64,000 nucleotides of DNA from Thermococcus sp. JdF3 (GTDB lineage: Archaea; Methanobacteriota_B; Thermococci; Thermococcales; Thermococcaceae): the NCBI RefSeq assembly GCF_012027495.1, contig NZ_SNUK01000001.1, forward strand, positions 186,001 through 250,000, given 5' to 3'. The notes under the pieces were generated by a model that searched no databases, was not told the DNA's origin, and worked only from the letters and a program-made list of their open reading frames with translations. A program made the position numbers and the translations under genes. Below, in pieces: positions 28,410-36,926 of this stretch; the first letter of the stretch is position 1; each line of letters begins with the position of its first letter.

Positions 28410-29102
28410 ATGCAGGTTTATGAAGGTAAGGCCAAGAAGGTTATCCCTCTCGACGATGGAAAGGCCATTATGGAGTTCAAGGACGATGCTACGGCCTTCG
28501 ATGGTAAAAAGAAGGGCCAATTTAAGGGCAAGGGCTGGCTCAACGCCCAGATCAGCGCGGTTCTTTTCAAAGTCCTTGAGGAGGGGGGCGTTAAGACGCA
28601 CTTCATAGGCATCGCGGGTGACAACAGGCTCATCGTTGAGAGGCTCAGGATGTATCCCGTCGAGGTCGTGGTTAGAAACGTCGTTGCCGGAAGCCTGAAG
28701 AAGCGCCTTCCGCTTGAGGAGGGAACTGAGCTGCCGGAGCCGATAGTCGAGCTTTACTACAAGGACGACAGCCTCGGCGATCCTATGATAAACCACCACC
28801 ACGCCAGGGTTCTCGGGATAAGCGAGAGCGAGATAAGGGAGATGGAGCGGATTGCCCTCAGGGTGAACGAGGTCCTCAGGGAGTACTTTGCCGAGCGTGG
28901 AATCATACTGGTCGACTTCAAGCTGGAGTTTGGAAAGAACGAGAGGGGTGAGATAATCCTCGGTGACGAGATAAGCCCGGACACCTGCCGCTTCTGGGAC
29001 GCCGAAACCAGGGAGAGCCTCGACAAGGACGTCTTCCGCTTCGACAGGGGCGACCTCATCAACGCCTACGAGGAGCTGTACAGGAGGCTTACGGGGGCTT
29101 AG
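28410..29102 (+). CDS. purC: SAICAR synthetase
   Basis: 230 residues from the second ATG (28410), chosen because GGTGAAGTCC precedes it as in purD. Motifs are YEGKAKKV, DDATAFDGKK, VRNVVAGSL, GDEISPDTCRFWD and DKDVFR. It joins CAIR with aspartate using ATP. Divergent from purF; its 3' end overlaps a 52-codon gene on the other strand by 14 bases. Confidence 0.97.
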   Translation: MQVYEGKAKKVIPLDDGKAIMEFKDDATAFDGKKKGQFKGKGWLNAQISAVLFKVLEEGGVKTHFIGIAGDNRLIVERLRMYPVEVVVRNVVAGSLKKRLPLEEGTELPEPIVELYYKDDSLGDPMINHHHARVLGISESEIREMERIALRVNEVLREYFAERGIILVDFKLEFGKNERGEIILGDEISPDTCRFWDAETRESLDKDVFRFDRGDLINAYEELYRRLTGA

Positions 29103-29247
29103 CCTCGTAGGTTATCCAGACGGTGTAGCAGCCCTTCGCGTCTTCCTCCACCACTATTTTCCTCAGCCGGATTCCGTACTCGCTTACGGCCTTTTCCACG
29201 ACGGCCGGCAGGTTCTCAAGGAATGCCTTCCTCTTGACCGTGAACAT
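29089..29247 (-). CDS. 52-residue protein of unknown function
   Basis: Begins MFTVKRKAFLENLPAVVEKA and ends TVWITYEAKPP; mixed alpha/beta, no known domain seen. It starts 4 bases after the DUF835-type gene with GAGGTG directly ahead of the ATG, and follows its codon style, so it is probably the last gene of the purM transcript. It ends inside the convergent purC gene. Confidence 0.55.
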   Translation of the reverse strand: MFTVKRKAFLENLPAVVEKAVSEYGIRLRKIVVEEDAKGCYTVWITYEAKPP

Positions 29248-29251
29248 CACC

Positions 29252-30310
29252 TCAATCACCCACATTAAGCACCTGCCTCAATGTTTTAAGCTGTTTCTCG
29301 CTCGGGCTTCTCTCATCAAGAACAAGGAGTAGCATTCCTCCGTAGAGTGTTACGTAGTCCGAGAGCGTGGCGAGGAACTTCATAAGGGAGCGGAAGTCGT
29401 CGTACATCATCAGATACTCCAGTCCCTCGATGACCACCACTCCGGTGACACCCTCGCGGTGAGCTTCAGCCAGATACGAGCGGGTTCTCTCGATTATCCT
29501 GTGGAGCTGGGTAGGCCCGATGTTTCCGGGTTCTTCAATGGTGGTAAGCGAGTGCACCTCCCATTTATCCGGCAGGTCTCTCTTTCTCGTGAAGGCCAGC
29601 ACCGGGAACTCTGAAAGGGCCTCAATGTAGGACGCGAACCTGTCAGGGGGGACGATGAAAACTCCCTTCTTTATGACGTCCGGCCCGATGGTTTTTCCGA
29701 CGTGCCTGAACCTCTCGGATAGGACGACTTGAAGGAAAGCTATAACTTCAAGGACGTTAAAGAAGGCTCCCAGCGTGAAGCCTATTGGGGCGAACCATTC
29801 CACGGGTCTGAGGAAGGGATAGTCCATCTTGTGAACTCCATGGAGGATGATGACGGCGCTGAGGAGAGTTCCGGAGCGTGGATAGAACCTCCGAACACTC
29901 CATAGAATAACACCCGCAAATGTGTAGAATATCCCTGAAATCCCGAAAGAGATGTATATGGGAACGGGTTTCGTGACGTAGCTTGCGTACAGGATTATGT
30001 AACTGGAAACCGTGAGGGGGAGTGTTAGGGCGACGAGTTTTAGGGAACGTGTCGAAACGCCTACGGCTTCCTCGTCAAGGAGAGACACGACTCCTCCGAC
30101 GAGAAAGGAAACGCCAGCCGCATGAAACAGCGGAATACCCACTTCAAGTCCCGTGAAATCTGAAACTGTGGAGAGTGACGAGCTCAGAAAAAAGAGGGCC
30201 CAGAGCAGCAAAGAATCCCTCCGGTAGCGCCTCCAGTTGAGGAAAAGTGCCAATCCGGCGACCACCTTGAGGGAAAAGCTGAGGAGCTGACTTGTAAGGA
30301 GCAGGTTCAT
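29252..30310 (-). CDS. Membrane protein with C-terminal DUF835 domain
   Basis: About 352 residues from the ATG after GGGGGT (an ATG 12 bases earlier is possible). Seven or so hydrophobic segments fill the first ~210 residues; the soluble C-terminal part (VFIVPPDRFASYIEALSEFPVLAF ... VVVIEGLEYLMMYDDFRSLMKFL) is of the archaeal DUF835 type, a RecA-like fold without obvious Walker motifs seen in sensor-like proteins. Lies 35 bases after purM on the same strand. Role unknown; a membrane sensor is a guess. Confidence 0.75.
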   Translation of the reverse strand: MNLLLTSQLLSFSLKVVAGLALFLNWRRYRRDSLLLWALFFLSSSLSTVSDFTGLEVGIPLFHAAGVSFLVGGVVSLLDEEAVGVSTRSLKLVALTLPLTVSSYIILYASYVTKPVPIYISFGISGIFYTFAGVILWSVRRFYPRSGTLLSAVIILHGVHKMDYPFLRPVEWFAPIGFTLGAFFNVLEVIAFLQVVLSERFRHVGKTIGPDVIKKGVFIVPPDRFASYIEALSEFPVLAFTRKRDLPDKWEVHSLTTIEEPGNIGPTQLHRIIERTRSYLAEAHREGVTGVVVIEGLEYLMMYDDFRSLMKFLATLSDYVTLYGGMLLLVLDERSPSEKQLKTLRQVLNVGD

Positions 30311-30345
30311 CCAAACCCCCATTAAAGTTTTTGGGTTTTCATGAA

Positions 30346-31347
30346 TTAAAGCCTTACCCTGTAGTTCTCAACGATTATCCCCCGCTCCTCCCCCACCGTT
30401 CCGAGTTCAAAGCTCTTGAAGTGTTTGTTTAGGATTTCCAAAGCGGCCTCCTTCTCCCCCTGTGGGACCACCACGACGAAGCCGACCCTCATGTTGAAAA
30501 CGCGGAACATCTCCTCCAGGGGGACGCCGTTCTCGTGGATCAGCCTGAATATCCCCTCGATTGGTGGCATCTTCAGCCTGAAGCCGTAGCCCGTGAGGCG
30601 CTTGAGGTTGGTCAGCCCGCCCCCGGTTATGTGTGCCAGCCCGTGAACCTCAACGCTTTCCAGCAGCTCAAGAACTGCCTTCACGTAAATCCTCGTTGGC
30701 TCCAAAAGCCACTCCCAGAGCTTCCTGCCCTCGTACTCGTAGTCGAGGCCGTATTTAGGGATTAGAAGCTTCCTTGCAAGGGTCAGGCCGTTGGAGTGGA
30801 TTCCCGAACTGGCGATCCCGATGACGGCGTCGCCGGGCCTTATCTTCTCACCCGTGATGACCTTCTCTCTATCCACCACGCCGATGGCGGTTCCCGCCAA
30901 ATCGAAGCCGTTTATCAAATCGGGCATAACCGCCGTTTCCCCGCCGACTATCGCTATTCCCGCATGTCTCGCCCCCTCGTGGAGGCCCTTCCCTATTTCC
31001 CCAAAAACCTTCTCGTTCGGCTCCTTTACGGCAAGGTAATCGACGAGGGCAACCGGCTCCGCCCCAACGCAGAGCAGGTCGTTCACGTTCATGGCTATCA
31101 TGTCTATCCCTATCGTGTCGAACTTCCCAACGGCCTCGGCAACGAGCACCTTGGTTCCAACTCCATCTGTGGTCATCGCGAGGTAAAAGCTTCCGAAGTC
31201 GAGCAGGGCCGAGTAGTGGCCTATCCCGCTCGGCTCACCGGGTTTTCCTCTCCTGAACTCGAAGGTCGCCTTTGCGAGGTCTATGATTCCCCCGAGGGCC
31301 CTCGCAGTCTTTTCGTCATCAACTCCAGCCTGGGCGTAGGTGGGCAT
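30346..31347 (-). CDS. purM: Phosphoribosylformylglycinamidine cyclo-ligase (AIR synthetase)
   Basis: 333 residues from the ATG after GGTGATGCTC. Begins [10 protein letters not shown]; further motifs are [42 protein letters not shown] and [11 protein letters not shown]. It closes the imidazole ring of AIR. Confidence 0.97.
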   Translation of the reverse strand: MPTYAQAGVDDEKTARALGGIIDLAKATFEFRRGKPGEPSGIGHYSALLDFGSFYLAMTTDGVGTKVLVAEAVGKFDTIGIDMIAMNVNDLLCVGAEPVALVDYLAVKEPNEKVFGEIGKGLHEGARHAGIAIVGGETAVMPDLINGFDLAGTAIGVVDREKVITGEKIRPGDAVIGIASSGIHSNGLTLARKLLIPKYGLDYEYEGRKLWEWLLEPTRIYVKAVLELLESVEVHGLAHITGGGLTNLKRLTGYGFRLKMPPIEGIFRLIHENGVPLEEMFRVFNMRVGFVVVVPQGEKEAALEILNKHFKSFELGTVGEERGIIVENYRVRL

Positions 31348-31377
31348 GAGCATCACCGCCGATAGTTCTCGAGCATG

Positions 31378-31387
31378 CTTAAAAGGT
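31378..31387 (-). promoter_or_regulatory. purM promoter
   Basis: Minus-strand CCTTTTAAGC about 31 bases ahead of the start. Confidence 0.45.
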
Positions 31388-31443
31388 TTGCCGTGTTCAT
31401 GCTAAATCCCATTAAAAAAGATTGAAAATTGAACATTTAACTG

Positions 31444-32448
31444 TCAATTAAGGCGCCTGAGCAGGGGCAACGCGCCCAGCAGGACGAGCAGTCCGGGCCC
31501 GCAGACCTTATTTCCTGCCCCCGACGGTGTTTTCGTCCTTCCAGTGCTCCCGGACGGCGGACTATGGGTTTCCCTTAGACCTACACTATTCGTGGTCTGT
31601 GTCCCCGGGGGTTTGCATACGAGCGGCCCAAGACTCATTGAAATTTTGAGGGGAGACGCAACTCCATTCTTGGGAACGAAGATTAGGGGGGCATCTTCGA
31701 TGCCGCTACCTGCTGGAAGTCTCACCGGCGTTTCGCTGACGATAACAACCCCGTTACGGGCTCTAAAGGCCGTAAAATTCGCGCTGGAGGCATTTATGCT
31801 GCCGGGCAGCTGTAAAGCGTAGCGCCTCTCCCCGAGGGTGAAAGTTAGGGTTCCGCCTTTGAGTTCTACGGGAGTGCCCTTCAGGCCCTTATGTGGCAGC
31901 CTTATATGCGAGGCGTTTATTTCGCGGCCCTCACAGCTCTTGGTGACAGTCCCGTTGGAGTACTCCGTAACAACGCACCTTGAGACCCTCTCAATGCATC
32001 CATCGTCAAAGCGGTAAACCTCGGTTACCGTAACGTCCTTAAAGAGCGTAAAGTTGTGAGGTTCGCCGTTGATAGAGACGGTAACGTTTCTGTAGGGCAC
32101 CTTAGCCTCTTCCACCCTAACAGCGTAGAGCGTCCCGTTTATAAAGCCCACGGGGGTGGTGTTGGTTAGGAGTGAATTAACGCTCCCGAGCAGGAATGCC
32201 TCTTTCCCATCGGTCAATATGTAGTAATTCCTGTTCGAATCCGGCAGGTCCAGTTTGCTCACCCATTCCCCGGCCACCATCTCGCACGTCCAGCTCACAT
32301 GGCCAACCACGATTAGGAGCCAGCCGTTGACTTGGTGAACCGACTCGACAACGTAGGTCTCGGCAGGGGTGCAGTCCGCCGTTGCCGTGGGAAAAGAGAG
32401 CAACAACAGCAAAATGGAGAAAATCAACAGAGGTTTTGGATTATACAT
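31444..32448 (-). CDS. Secreted CGP-CTERM protein, cassette A
   Basis: 334 residues. Signal peptide MYNPKPLLIFSILLLLLSFPTATA, then an ectodomain starting DCTPAETYVV with several NGT/NVT/NFT glycosylation-type sites and paired cysteines, a Ser/Thr-rich stalk, and the C-terminal anchor KVCGPGLLVLLGALPLLRRLN. It is a clear paralogue of the protein at 33636-34646 (shared NGWLLI, CEMVAGEW, YYILTDG and PHNFTLFKDV). The ATG follows GTGAGGAGT and overlaps the DUF4855-type gene by 8 bases. Function unknown; surface-exposed. Confidence 0.82.
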   Translation of the reverse strand: MYNPKPLLIFSILLLLLSFPTATADCTPAETYVVESVHQVNGWLLIVVGHVSWTCEMVAGEWVSKLDLPDSNRNYYILTDGKEAFLLGSVNSLLTNTTPVGFINGTLYAVRVEEAKVPYRNVTVSINGEPHNFTLFKDVTVTEVYRFDDGCIERVSRCVVTEYSNGTVTKSCEGREINASHIRLPHKGLKGTPVELKGGTLTFTLGERRYALQLPGSINASSANFTAFRARNGVVIVSETPVRLPAGSGIEDAPLIFVPKNGVASPLKISMSLGPLVCKPPGTQTTNSVGLRETHSPPSGSTGRTKTPSGAGNKVCGPGLLVLLGALPLLRRLN

Positions 32449-33421
32449 ACTCCTCACCGAATCTTCTTGAAAATCCCTCCATTTCTCGAATGACATCAAA
32501 ATCCACACTAAAGTAGTATGCCAGATTCCCGTATTTCCAGCCCAATGCGTCTTTTTGAGCGGTTATGTACTGGAAGGCTGTTTCTTTTGCATCATTTGTA
32601 TATTGAATCAAGCACTCATGCGTAAATCTGGGGCCGCATCTTTCTATTAGAGATTCCCTGAAGTTTTCTTCAATGTGTGTTTTGGAGATGTAGTTATAGA
32701 GGAGACTTCTGTCTGCTTCCATTTCCATAAATACATTAAATGCATCATGCCTGTTTTTAAGAGACTCAAGGGTTCTAATCCATTCTACAAGCTTTTCATA
32801 GTTATATCTGTAAGTGTGTTTCCCATCTGAAATTATAGACTTTTGGTAATAGTTCGGTTGCACGAACACATAATCAAAGAACTCAAATGCTCCTGGGTAC
32901 TTTCCCATAGGGAATATATTCGTTCCTGCAAGATTCAGCGTGCATGCGGATGGAATCCAGATGAACTCAAAACCATTGTTGTGAATGCTTTCTGCCATGT
33001 CTCTAATAATGCTGAAGGAAATCCCTGCCTGTTTTTGTATCTGGTCCTCTTTAAACATCCATGCATTTTCTAATGTCCAGTAGAACCCTTTGAGGTTCGT
33101 GTCGCTTGACGTCATAAAGTCCTCGATCCACCCGGCCCAATATGACCCCTCAAACCTGCCGGCAGTATCCCCCACTGGGCGCTTGCTGGGGTTGAAGAAA
33201 GGAATAGGGGCATAATAAGATATATCCATCTCATCTTGCAGATATCTGGAAAGATAGTGTGCATCTTCACGTCCATTTCCTGTATATCGTATATGCTTAT
33301 AGGAAAACAGCACAACGGCAGAGTCAAAACCCAAGTTTCTGAACTCTCTTGCAGTGCCACTCATTCTTGACTTATACCCGGAGCCGTTCCACTTAACCCA
33401 CCACAGACCAAACTTCGACAT
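32441..33421 (-). CDS. DUF4855-like TIM-barrel protein, cassette A
   Basis: 326 residues, no signal peptide. Motifs shared with the copy at 35661: KFGLWWVKW, RYTGNG, YYAPIPFF, SYWAGWIEDFM, GFYWTLENAW, FIWIPS, FDYVFVQPNYYQ, FMEMEADRS and AYYFSVD. The WIP...QPNYY pattern and invariant acidic residues recall DUF4855, a glycoside-hydrolase-like barrel; this assignment is from memory of the family pattern. It is translated just before the secreted partner. Low GC and unbiased codons relative to the pur genes. Confidence 0.7.
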   Translation of the reverse strand: MSKFGLWWVKWNGSGYKSRMSGTAREFRNLGFDSAVVLFSYKHIRYTGNGREDAHYLSRYLQDEMDISYYAPIPFFNPSKRPVGDTAGRFEGSYWAGWIEDFMTSSDTNLKGFYWTLENAWMFKEDQIQKQAGISFSIIRDMAESIHNNGFEFIWIPSACTLNLAGTNIFPMGKYPGAFEFFDYVFVQPNYYQKSIISDGKHTYRYNYEKLVEWIRTLESLKNRHDAFNVFMEMEADRSLLYNYISKTHIEENFRESLIERCGPRFTHECLIQYTNDAKETAFQYITAQKDALGWKYGNLAYYFSVDFDVIREMEGFSRRFGEEYV

Positions 33422-33588
33422 AAGGAATCACCAACTGCTAGTAGTTAATGACCATATAAAAACCTTCTGGTTAAACAAAACCATTAAAAACGTCCTAAAA
33501 GTTCCAAAATAGGTTGAAATTATGGCATAGTAATCCCTTACTCCTGCGTATTTGTGGAGAAGTGTGGAGTTGTTTGCCATTTTTCTGC
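33396..33588 (-). repeat. Long conserved leader repeat, copy A
   Basis: Nearly identical to 36670-36864. It covers the first codons and the upstream region of the DUF4855-type gene. Positions 33454-33524 (71 bases) match 36729-36799 without a difference, and 43 bases ending at 33588 match the end of copy B exactly. Confidence 0.92.
33454..33463 (-). promoter_or_regulatory. Promoter of cassette A
   Basis: Minus-strand GTTTTTATAT forms the TATA box inside the conserved repeat, 33 bases before the ATG; GGTGATTCCTT is the ribosome binding site. Confidence 0.6.
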
Positions 33589-33635
33589 ATAAAAAATGGC
33601 CTAAAGGTTTAAAAATTAACAATTTAATGTTAATT

Positions 33636-34646
33636 TTAGTGCCTTCTCAGCAGGAGACCCGTCGTAGTGGCTAGAATTATGAACGCGGGCCCGCAGATTT
33701 TGCTGTTTTCTTTTGTGCTGGTGGGATGAGAGGGGGTGGTTTTGATTGGTGGGGTGTGGGGAGTGTCCGTTGAATTCGCCGTGACGTTCTCACCCGCTGA
33801 TTTGGTCGTGTTCACGCTCGCCTTCTCACAGACGAACTTTTCCAGGCTCAAAACACTGGGAGGACGGACGGTTTTGTTCTCAACCGTAAAGAGTAGAGGG
33901 ACCTCATCAATACTTACCCCTACCGGGACCTGGATGACTCCAGTGTTAATCAAGACAGCCCCCCGTTTTGCCATAAACGCTTCCAGCTTCAGATTTGAAG
34001 CGTTGACCCCCTCAGGGAGTGCGAGGGTGTAGCTTTTTCTTCTTAATGTAAAGTGGAGCCTTCCGTTCTCAATTCTTACGGGAGAGCCAGCGAGGGAAAC
34101 GTTAGGAGGTTTAAAGGCAGAGGCGTTCCAGATGAATCCCCTGCAGGTGTTTATTTTTGTCCCGTTGGGATATGAAACGATTCTGCACGTTGAAACGTTT
34201 TCCAAGCAGGTTCCGTTGAACCTGTAGAGCGTCTTCACTATCACGTTTTTGAGAAGTGTGAAGTTGTGGGGTCTGCCTTCAACTGTAATGGTTATGTTTT
34301 GATATGGAACGCGGGTGCTGGTGACGGTTAAAACGTAGAGCGTCCCGCTCATAAACCCGACAGAAATTCTCTGCCCGATGCCGGTGCCTCCAAGCAGGAT
34401 TGTTTTGTTCCCGTCGGTGAGGAGGTAGTACTCATCGGGTATGCCAACCAGCACCGGCGTCCATTCTCCTGCTATCATCTCGCAGGCATAACTGTTCTTG
34501 ACAACTTCAATGAGGAGCCAGCCGTTGAAAGAGCTGATTGAATTTACAGAATAAAGCTCATACGACGAGCAATCCGCCGAAACGAGCGGAAGGGAGAAGA
34601 GCAGGAGAAATATTACCGCAAGTCCGGAAAAGTTCGTTTTCTTCAC
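33636..34646 (-). CDS. Secreted CGP-CTERM protein, cassette B
   Basis: About 336 residues from GTG 34646 (GTG 34655 is also possible; GGGAGG precedes both). Signal peptide ending FSLPLVSA, ectodomain starting DCSSYELYSV, many N-glycosylation-type sites, a Thr/Pro-rich stalk (TPHTPPIKTTPSHPTST) and the anchor KICGPAFIILATTTGLLLRRH. Paralogue of 31444-32448. Overlaps the preceding gene by a few bases. Confidence 0.82.
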   Translation of the reverse strand: MKKTNFSGLAVIFLLLFSLPLVSADCSSYELYSVNSISSFNGWLLIEVVKNSYACEMIAGEWTPVLVGIPDEYYLLTDGNKTILLGGTGIGQRISVGFMSGTLYVLTVTSTRVPYQNITITVEGRPHNFTLLKNVIVKTLYRFNGTCLENVSTCRIVSYPNGTKINTCRGFIWNASAFKPPNVSLAGSPVRIENGRLHFTLRRKSYTLALPEGVNASNLKLEAFMAKRGAVLINTGVIQVPVGVSIDEVPLLFTVENKTVRPPSVLSLEKFVCEKASVNTTKSAGENVTANSTDTPHTPPIKTTPSHPTSTKENSKICGPAFIILATTTGLLLRRH

Positions 34647-35677
34647 CTCCTGCACCTCCCTGCAGTAACGACCGCTGAAATTAGAGTGGCAAGAACGAGC
34701 AACCCCGATCCGCAGATGCCATCTTTGGTTTCTTTCGTGCTGGTTGGTGTTTTCGTTGTATTTGATGAGATTGTTGTTCTGTTAGGGGCGGTACTAGTCC
34801 CAGCGGTCGTGCTGGTGGATGTAGTCACGTTCGCTTTCTCGCAGACCGTCACGTTGGCTATCTTAACACTGTCTGGGAACCAGTAGCGTAGAAAGGGGGC
34901 GTTCGGCGGGACGAAGTCGTCCCTTGTAACGTTCATGTTAAGGTAAACGAGGGTGATGTTCTTCACGTGACCCTCCTTTTTGAGGAGGAAGTAAATCGGA
35001 AAAACGCTCGAATTGACGACTTCAGTGGGGCCAGGAGACCACCTCAGCGCGTTCTTGCTCATTGTGATCCACACGTCGCTCATATTTGCGTAGTCCCATT
35101 TTTTGAAGCTCGGGGACTGAAGCTCAATCCGCCAGCCATTTATCTCGTCGCTGATTTTTCCCCTTGGGAGCTTAAGCCAGCTAACATTGACCAGCCCAAT
35201 GCATAAGTTTTTTGGATTGAAGAGGTAGATGCCATGGACATGAGTCATCGGAGGGTAGAACGTAAGGTTCAGGTACCAGCTCCCGTTTATGAAGCGCGCA
35301 CCATTAAGAGAATGGCTGAGAATGTAGGGGTAAAGGGCCCTGAACTGGTCAAGGAGGGTGCTATAGTTTGGGTAAAGAGCTCTGAACGCAGGCGTGAAGT
35401 TGAGAATGTGGAGCTGGGAGTCATTGAAGTAGAAGAGATATTCCTCTCCCCCAAGAACCTCCCCGGTGGTTGCGTTGGCGCAGTTGATTCCCGAGAGGGG
35501 AGGACAGTATGGCTCGTAAGTGAGGATGAGGAGAGGGATAAAAGCGTCGCTTCCGTTGGAGATGACGGAGTACCGAACGTTATAGACGTAATCGACTGAT
35601 TCAACTGAAACCACCGTTTTGGAAAAGAGGGTGAGGAAGAGGAACAGGATGACGATGGTTTTAAACGTACGGTTCAT
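34643..35677 (-). CDS. Secreted protein with CGS-type C-terminal anchor, cassette B
   Basis: 344 residues; signal peptide (FKTIVILFLFLTLFSKTVVS), ectodomain with many Asn-glycosylation-type sites, a Ser/Thr-rich stalk (TTSTSTTAGTSTAPNRTT) and a C-terminus GICGSGLLVLATLISAVV plus basic tail, i.e. the CGP-CTERM layout with Ser for Pro. Not obviously related in its ectodomain to the other two secreted proteins. Its ATG overlaps the DUF4855-type gene by 17 bases. No counterpart exists in cassette A. Confidence 0.78.
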   Translation of the reverse strand: MNRTFKTIVILFLFLTLFSKTVVSVESVDYVYNVRYSVISNGSDAFIPLLILTYEPYCPPLSGINCANATTGEVLGGEEYLFYFNDSQLHILNFTPAFRALYPNYSTLLDQFRALYPYILSHSLNGARFINGSWYLNLTFYPPMTHVHGIYLFNPKNLCIGLVNVSWLKLPRGKISDEINGWRIELQSPSFKKWDYANMSDVWITMSKNALRWSPGPTEVVNSSVFPIYFLLKKEGHVKNITLVYLNMNVTRDDFVPPNAPFLRYWFPDSVKIANVTVCEKANVTTSTSTTAGTSTAPNRTTISSNTTKTPTSTKETKDGICGSGLLVLATLISAVVTAGRCRR

Positions 35678-36695
35678 TGAGTTCCCTCCGGCAACGTTCT
35701 TGGAGTGCGTCTATCACTTTGAGGTCATTGCTGAAGTAGTAGGCCCGGTCCGATGGTTCCCATCCGATGTCGTGTAATGCCCTCATGTAATCCAGGGCAT
35801 AGTTTATTGCTTTCCCATGCTCGTGCTCCTTGCAGTTTTCATAACAGGTTTTGAGGTTGCGGTCACACGTCATGTTTTCGGGGCATTTGGAGGAATACCC
35901 GCACGGAATGCCCCGGACGGTCCTGTCTGCTTCCATCTCTATTGAGACCGTTGTCGTGGAGTTGGGGTTTTGTTCTTTGATTTTCTTTGGGAGTTCTTCG
36001 TAAATCCAACGGATTTTCTCTACGAGTTTCTCGTAAGTGTAGGGCAAACCGTGGTTCCCCTTTTCATCGAGTGTTGGATACTGATAATAGTTTGGCTGGA
36101 CGAAGACATAATCAAAGTAGCCTCCGATTTTGAGTATTCCATCAAAAGCATCCTTACGCAAGTATGTCACACCCCTGTTCCCAGTTGCTGGAATCCAGAT
36201 TAGTTCCTGCCCGTGGTCGTGAACGTAGTTGGACATCTTTTGAATGAATTCCACAGACACACCGGTGCCATCATTGGGAGTAGTTTGAAGACAGCTCTCG
36301 TAACTCCAGTAAAAGCCGAGCCTGTTGCTGTCAACGACACTAAGGACACCGTCAATCCAGTCCTTCCAGTAGGAATTATTGAATCCCTCGGACGGGTTAT
36401 CCCTCGGTTTTTTACTCTCGTACTTGTAGAAAGGGATCGGCACGTAGTAATTCATGCTGCCGATCCTTGATGAGAGCCACAAAGCCATGCGAAGCCCATC
36501 ATCATAACCGTTTCCAGTATAGTTGATTCCCTTTCCTTCTCCACTGAGGAAGACTACCCTGTCAAAACCCCTGTTCTTGAACCACTGGACGGCTTCATCG
36601 TAAGAAGTTGGCCGTTTTCCTCCAAGGGTCATCCTCGAGGTGTAAGTTCTAAGATTCTCGTCCCATCGGACCCACCACAGACCAAACTTCAACAT
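35661..36695 (-). CDS. DUF4855-like TIM-barrel protein, cassette B
   Basis: 344 residues; shares the whole motif series with 32441-33421 (KFGLWWVRW, NYTGNGYDD, YYVPIPFY, SYWKDWIDGV, GFYWSYE, LIWIPATG, FDYVFVQPNYYQ, SIEMEADR and AYYFSND). It carries an extra Cys-rich insertion near the C-terminus (CGYSSKCPENMTCDRNLKTC), unusual for a protein without signal peptide. Function unknown; a glycosidase-like fold is inferred. Confidence 0.7.
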   Translation of the reverse strand: MLKFGLWWVRWDENLRTYTSRMTLGGKRPTSYDEAVQWFKNRGFDRVVFLSGEGKGINYTGNGYDDGLRMALWLSSRIGSMNYYVPIPFYKYESKKPRDNPSEGFNNSYWKDWIDGVLSVVDSNRLGFYWSYESCLQTTPNDGTGVSVEFIQKMSNYVHDHGQELIWIPATGNRGVTYLRKDAFDGILKIGGYFDYVFVQPNYYQYPTLDEKGNHGLPYTYEKLVEKIRWIYEELPKKIKEQNPNSTTTVSIEMEADRTVRGIPCGYSSKCPENMTCDRNLKTCYENCKEHEHGKAINYALDYMRALHDIGWEPSDRAYYFSNDLKVIDALQERCRRELNEPYV

Positions 36696-36864
36696 AAGGA
36701 ATCCCCAACTGCCAGTAGTTAACAGCCAATATAAAAACCTTCTGGTTAAACAAAACCATTAAAAACGTCCTAAAAGTTCCAAAATAGGTTGAAATTATGA
36801 GAGTGGTAATCCCTTACTCCCGCGTATTTGTGGAGAAGTGTGGAGTTGTTTGCCATTTTTCTGC
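36670..36864 (-). repeat. Long conserved leader repeat, copy B
   Basis: Partner of 33396-33588. It occupies most of the 231-base gap between the cassette B genes and purT and ends 7 bases before the purT TATA region, so the duplicated DNA abuts the purT promoter. Confidence 0.92.
36729..36738 (-). promoter_or_regulatory. Promoter of cassette B
   Basis: Minus-strand GTTTTTATAT, the same TATA element as in cassette A, 34 bases before the ATG. Confidence 0.6.
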
Positions 36865-36870
36865 TTAAAA

Positions 36871-36882
36871 AGGCTTAAATAT
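36871..36882 (+). promoter_or_regulatory. purT promoter
   Basis: AGGCTTAAATAT about 45 bases ahead of the purT ATG; GAGGTGATCCTT is the ribosome binding site. Confidence 0.5.
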
Positions 36883-36926
36883 GGGCAATTTTTAACATTT
36901 TAACGTCAAAACTTGAGGTGATCCTT

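Noticed and set aside
32448-32448. Lipobox in the secreted cassette proteins (Cys two residues after the signal peptide)
   Set aside because: The sequences are A-T-A-D-C and V-S-A-D-C; the residue before Cys is Asp, which does not fit a lipobox, and a C-terminal CGP anchor is already present.
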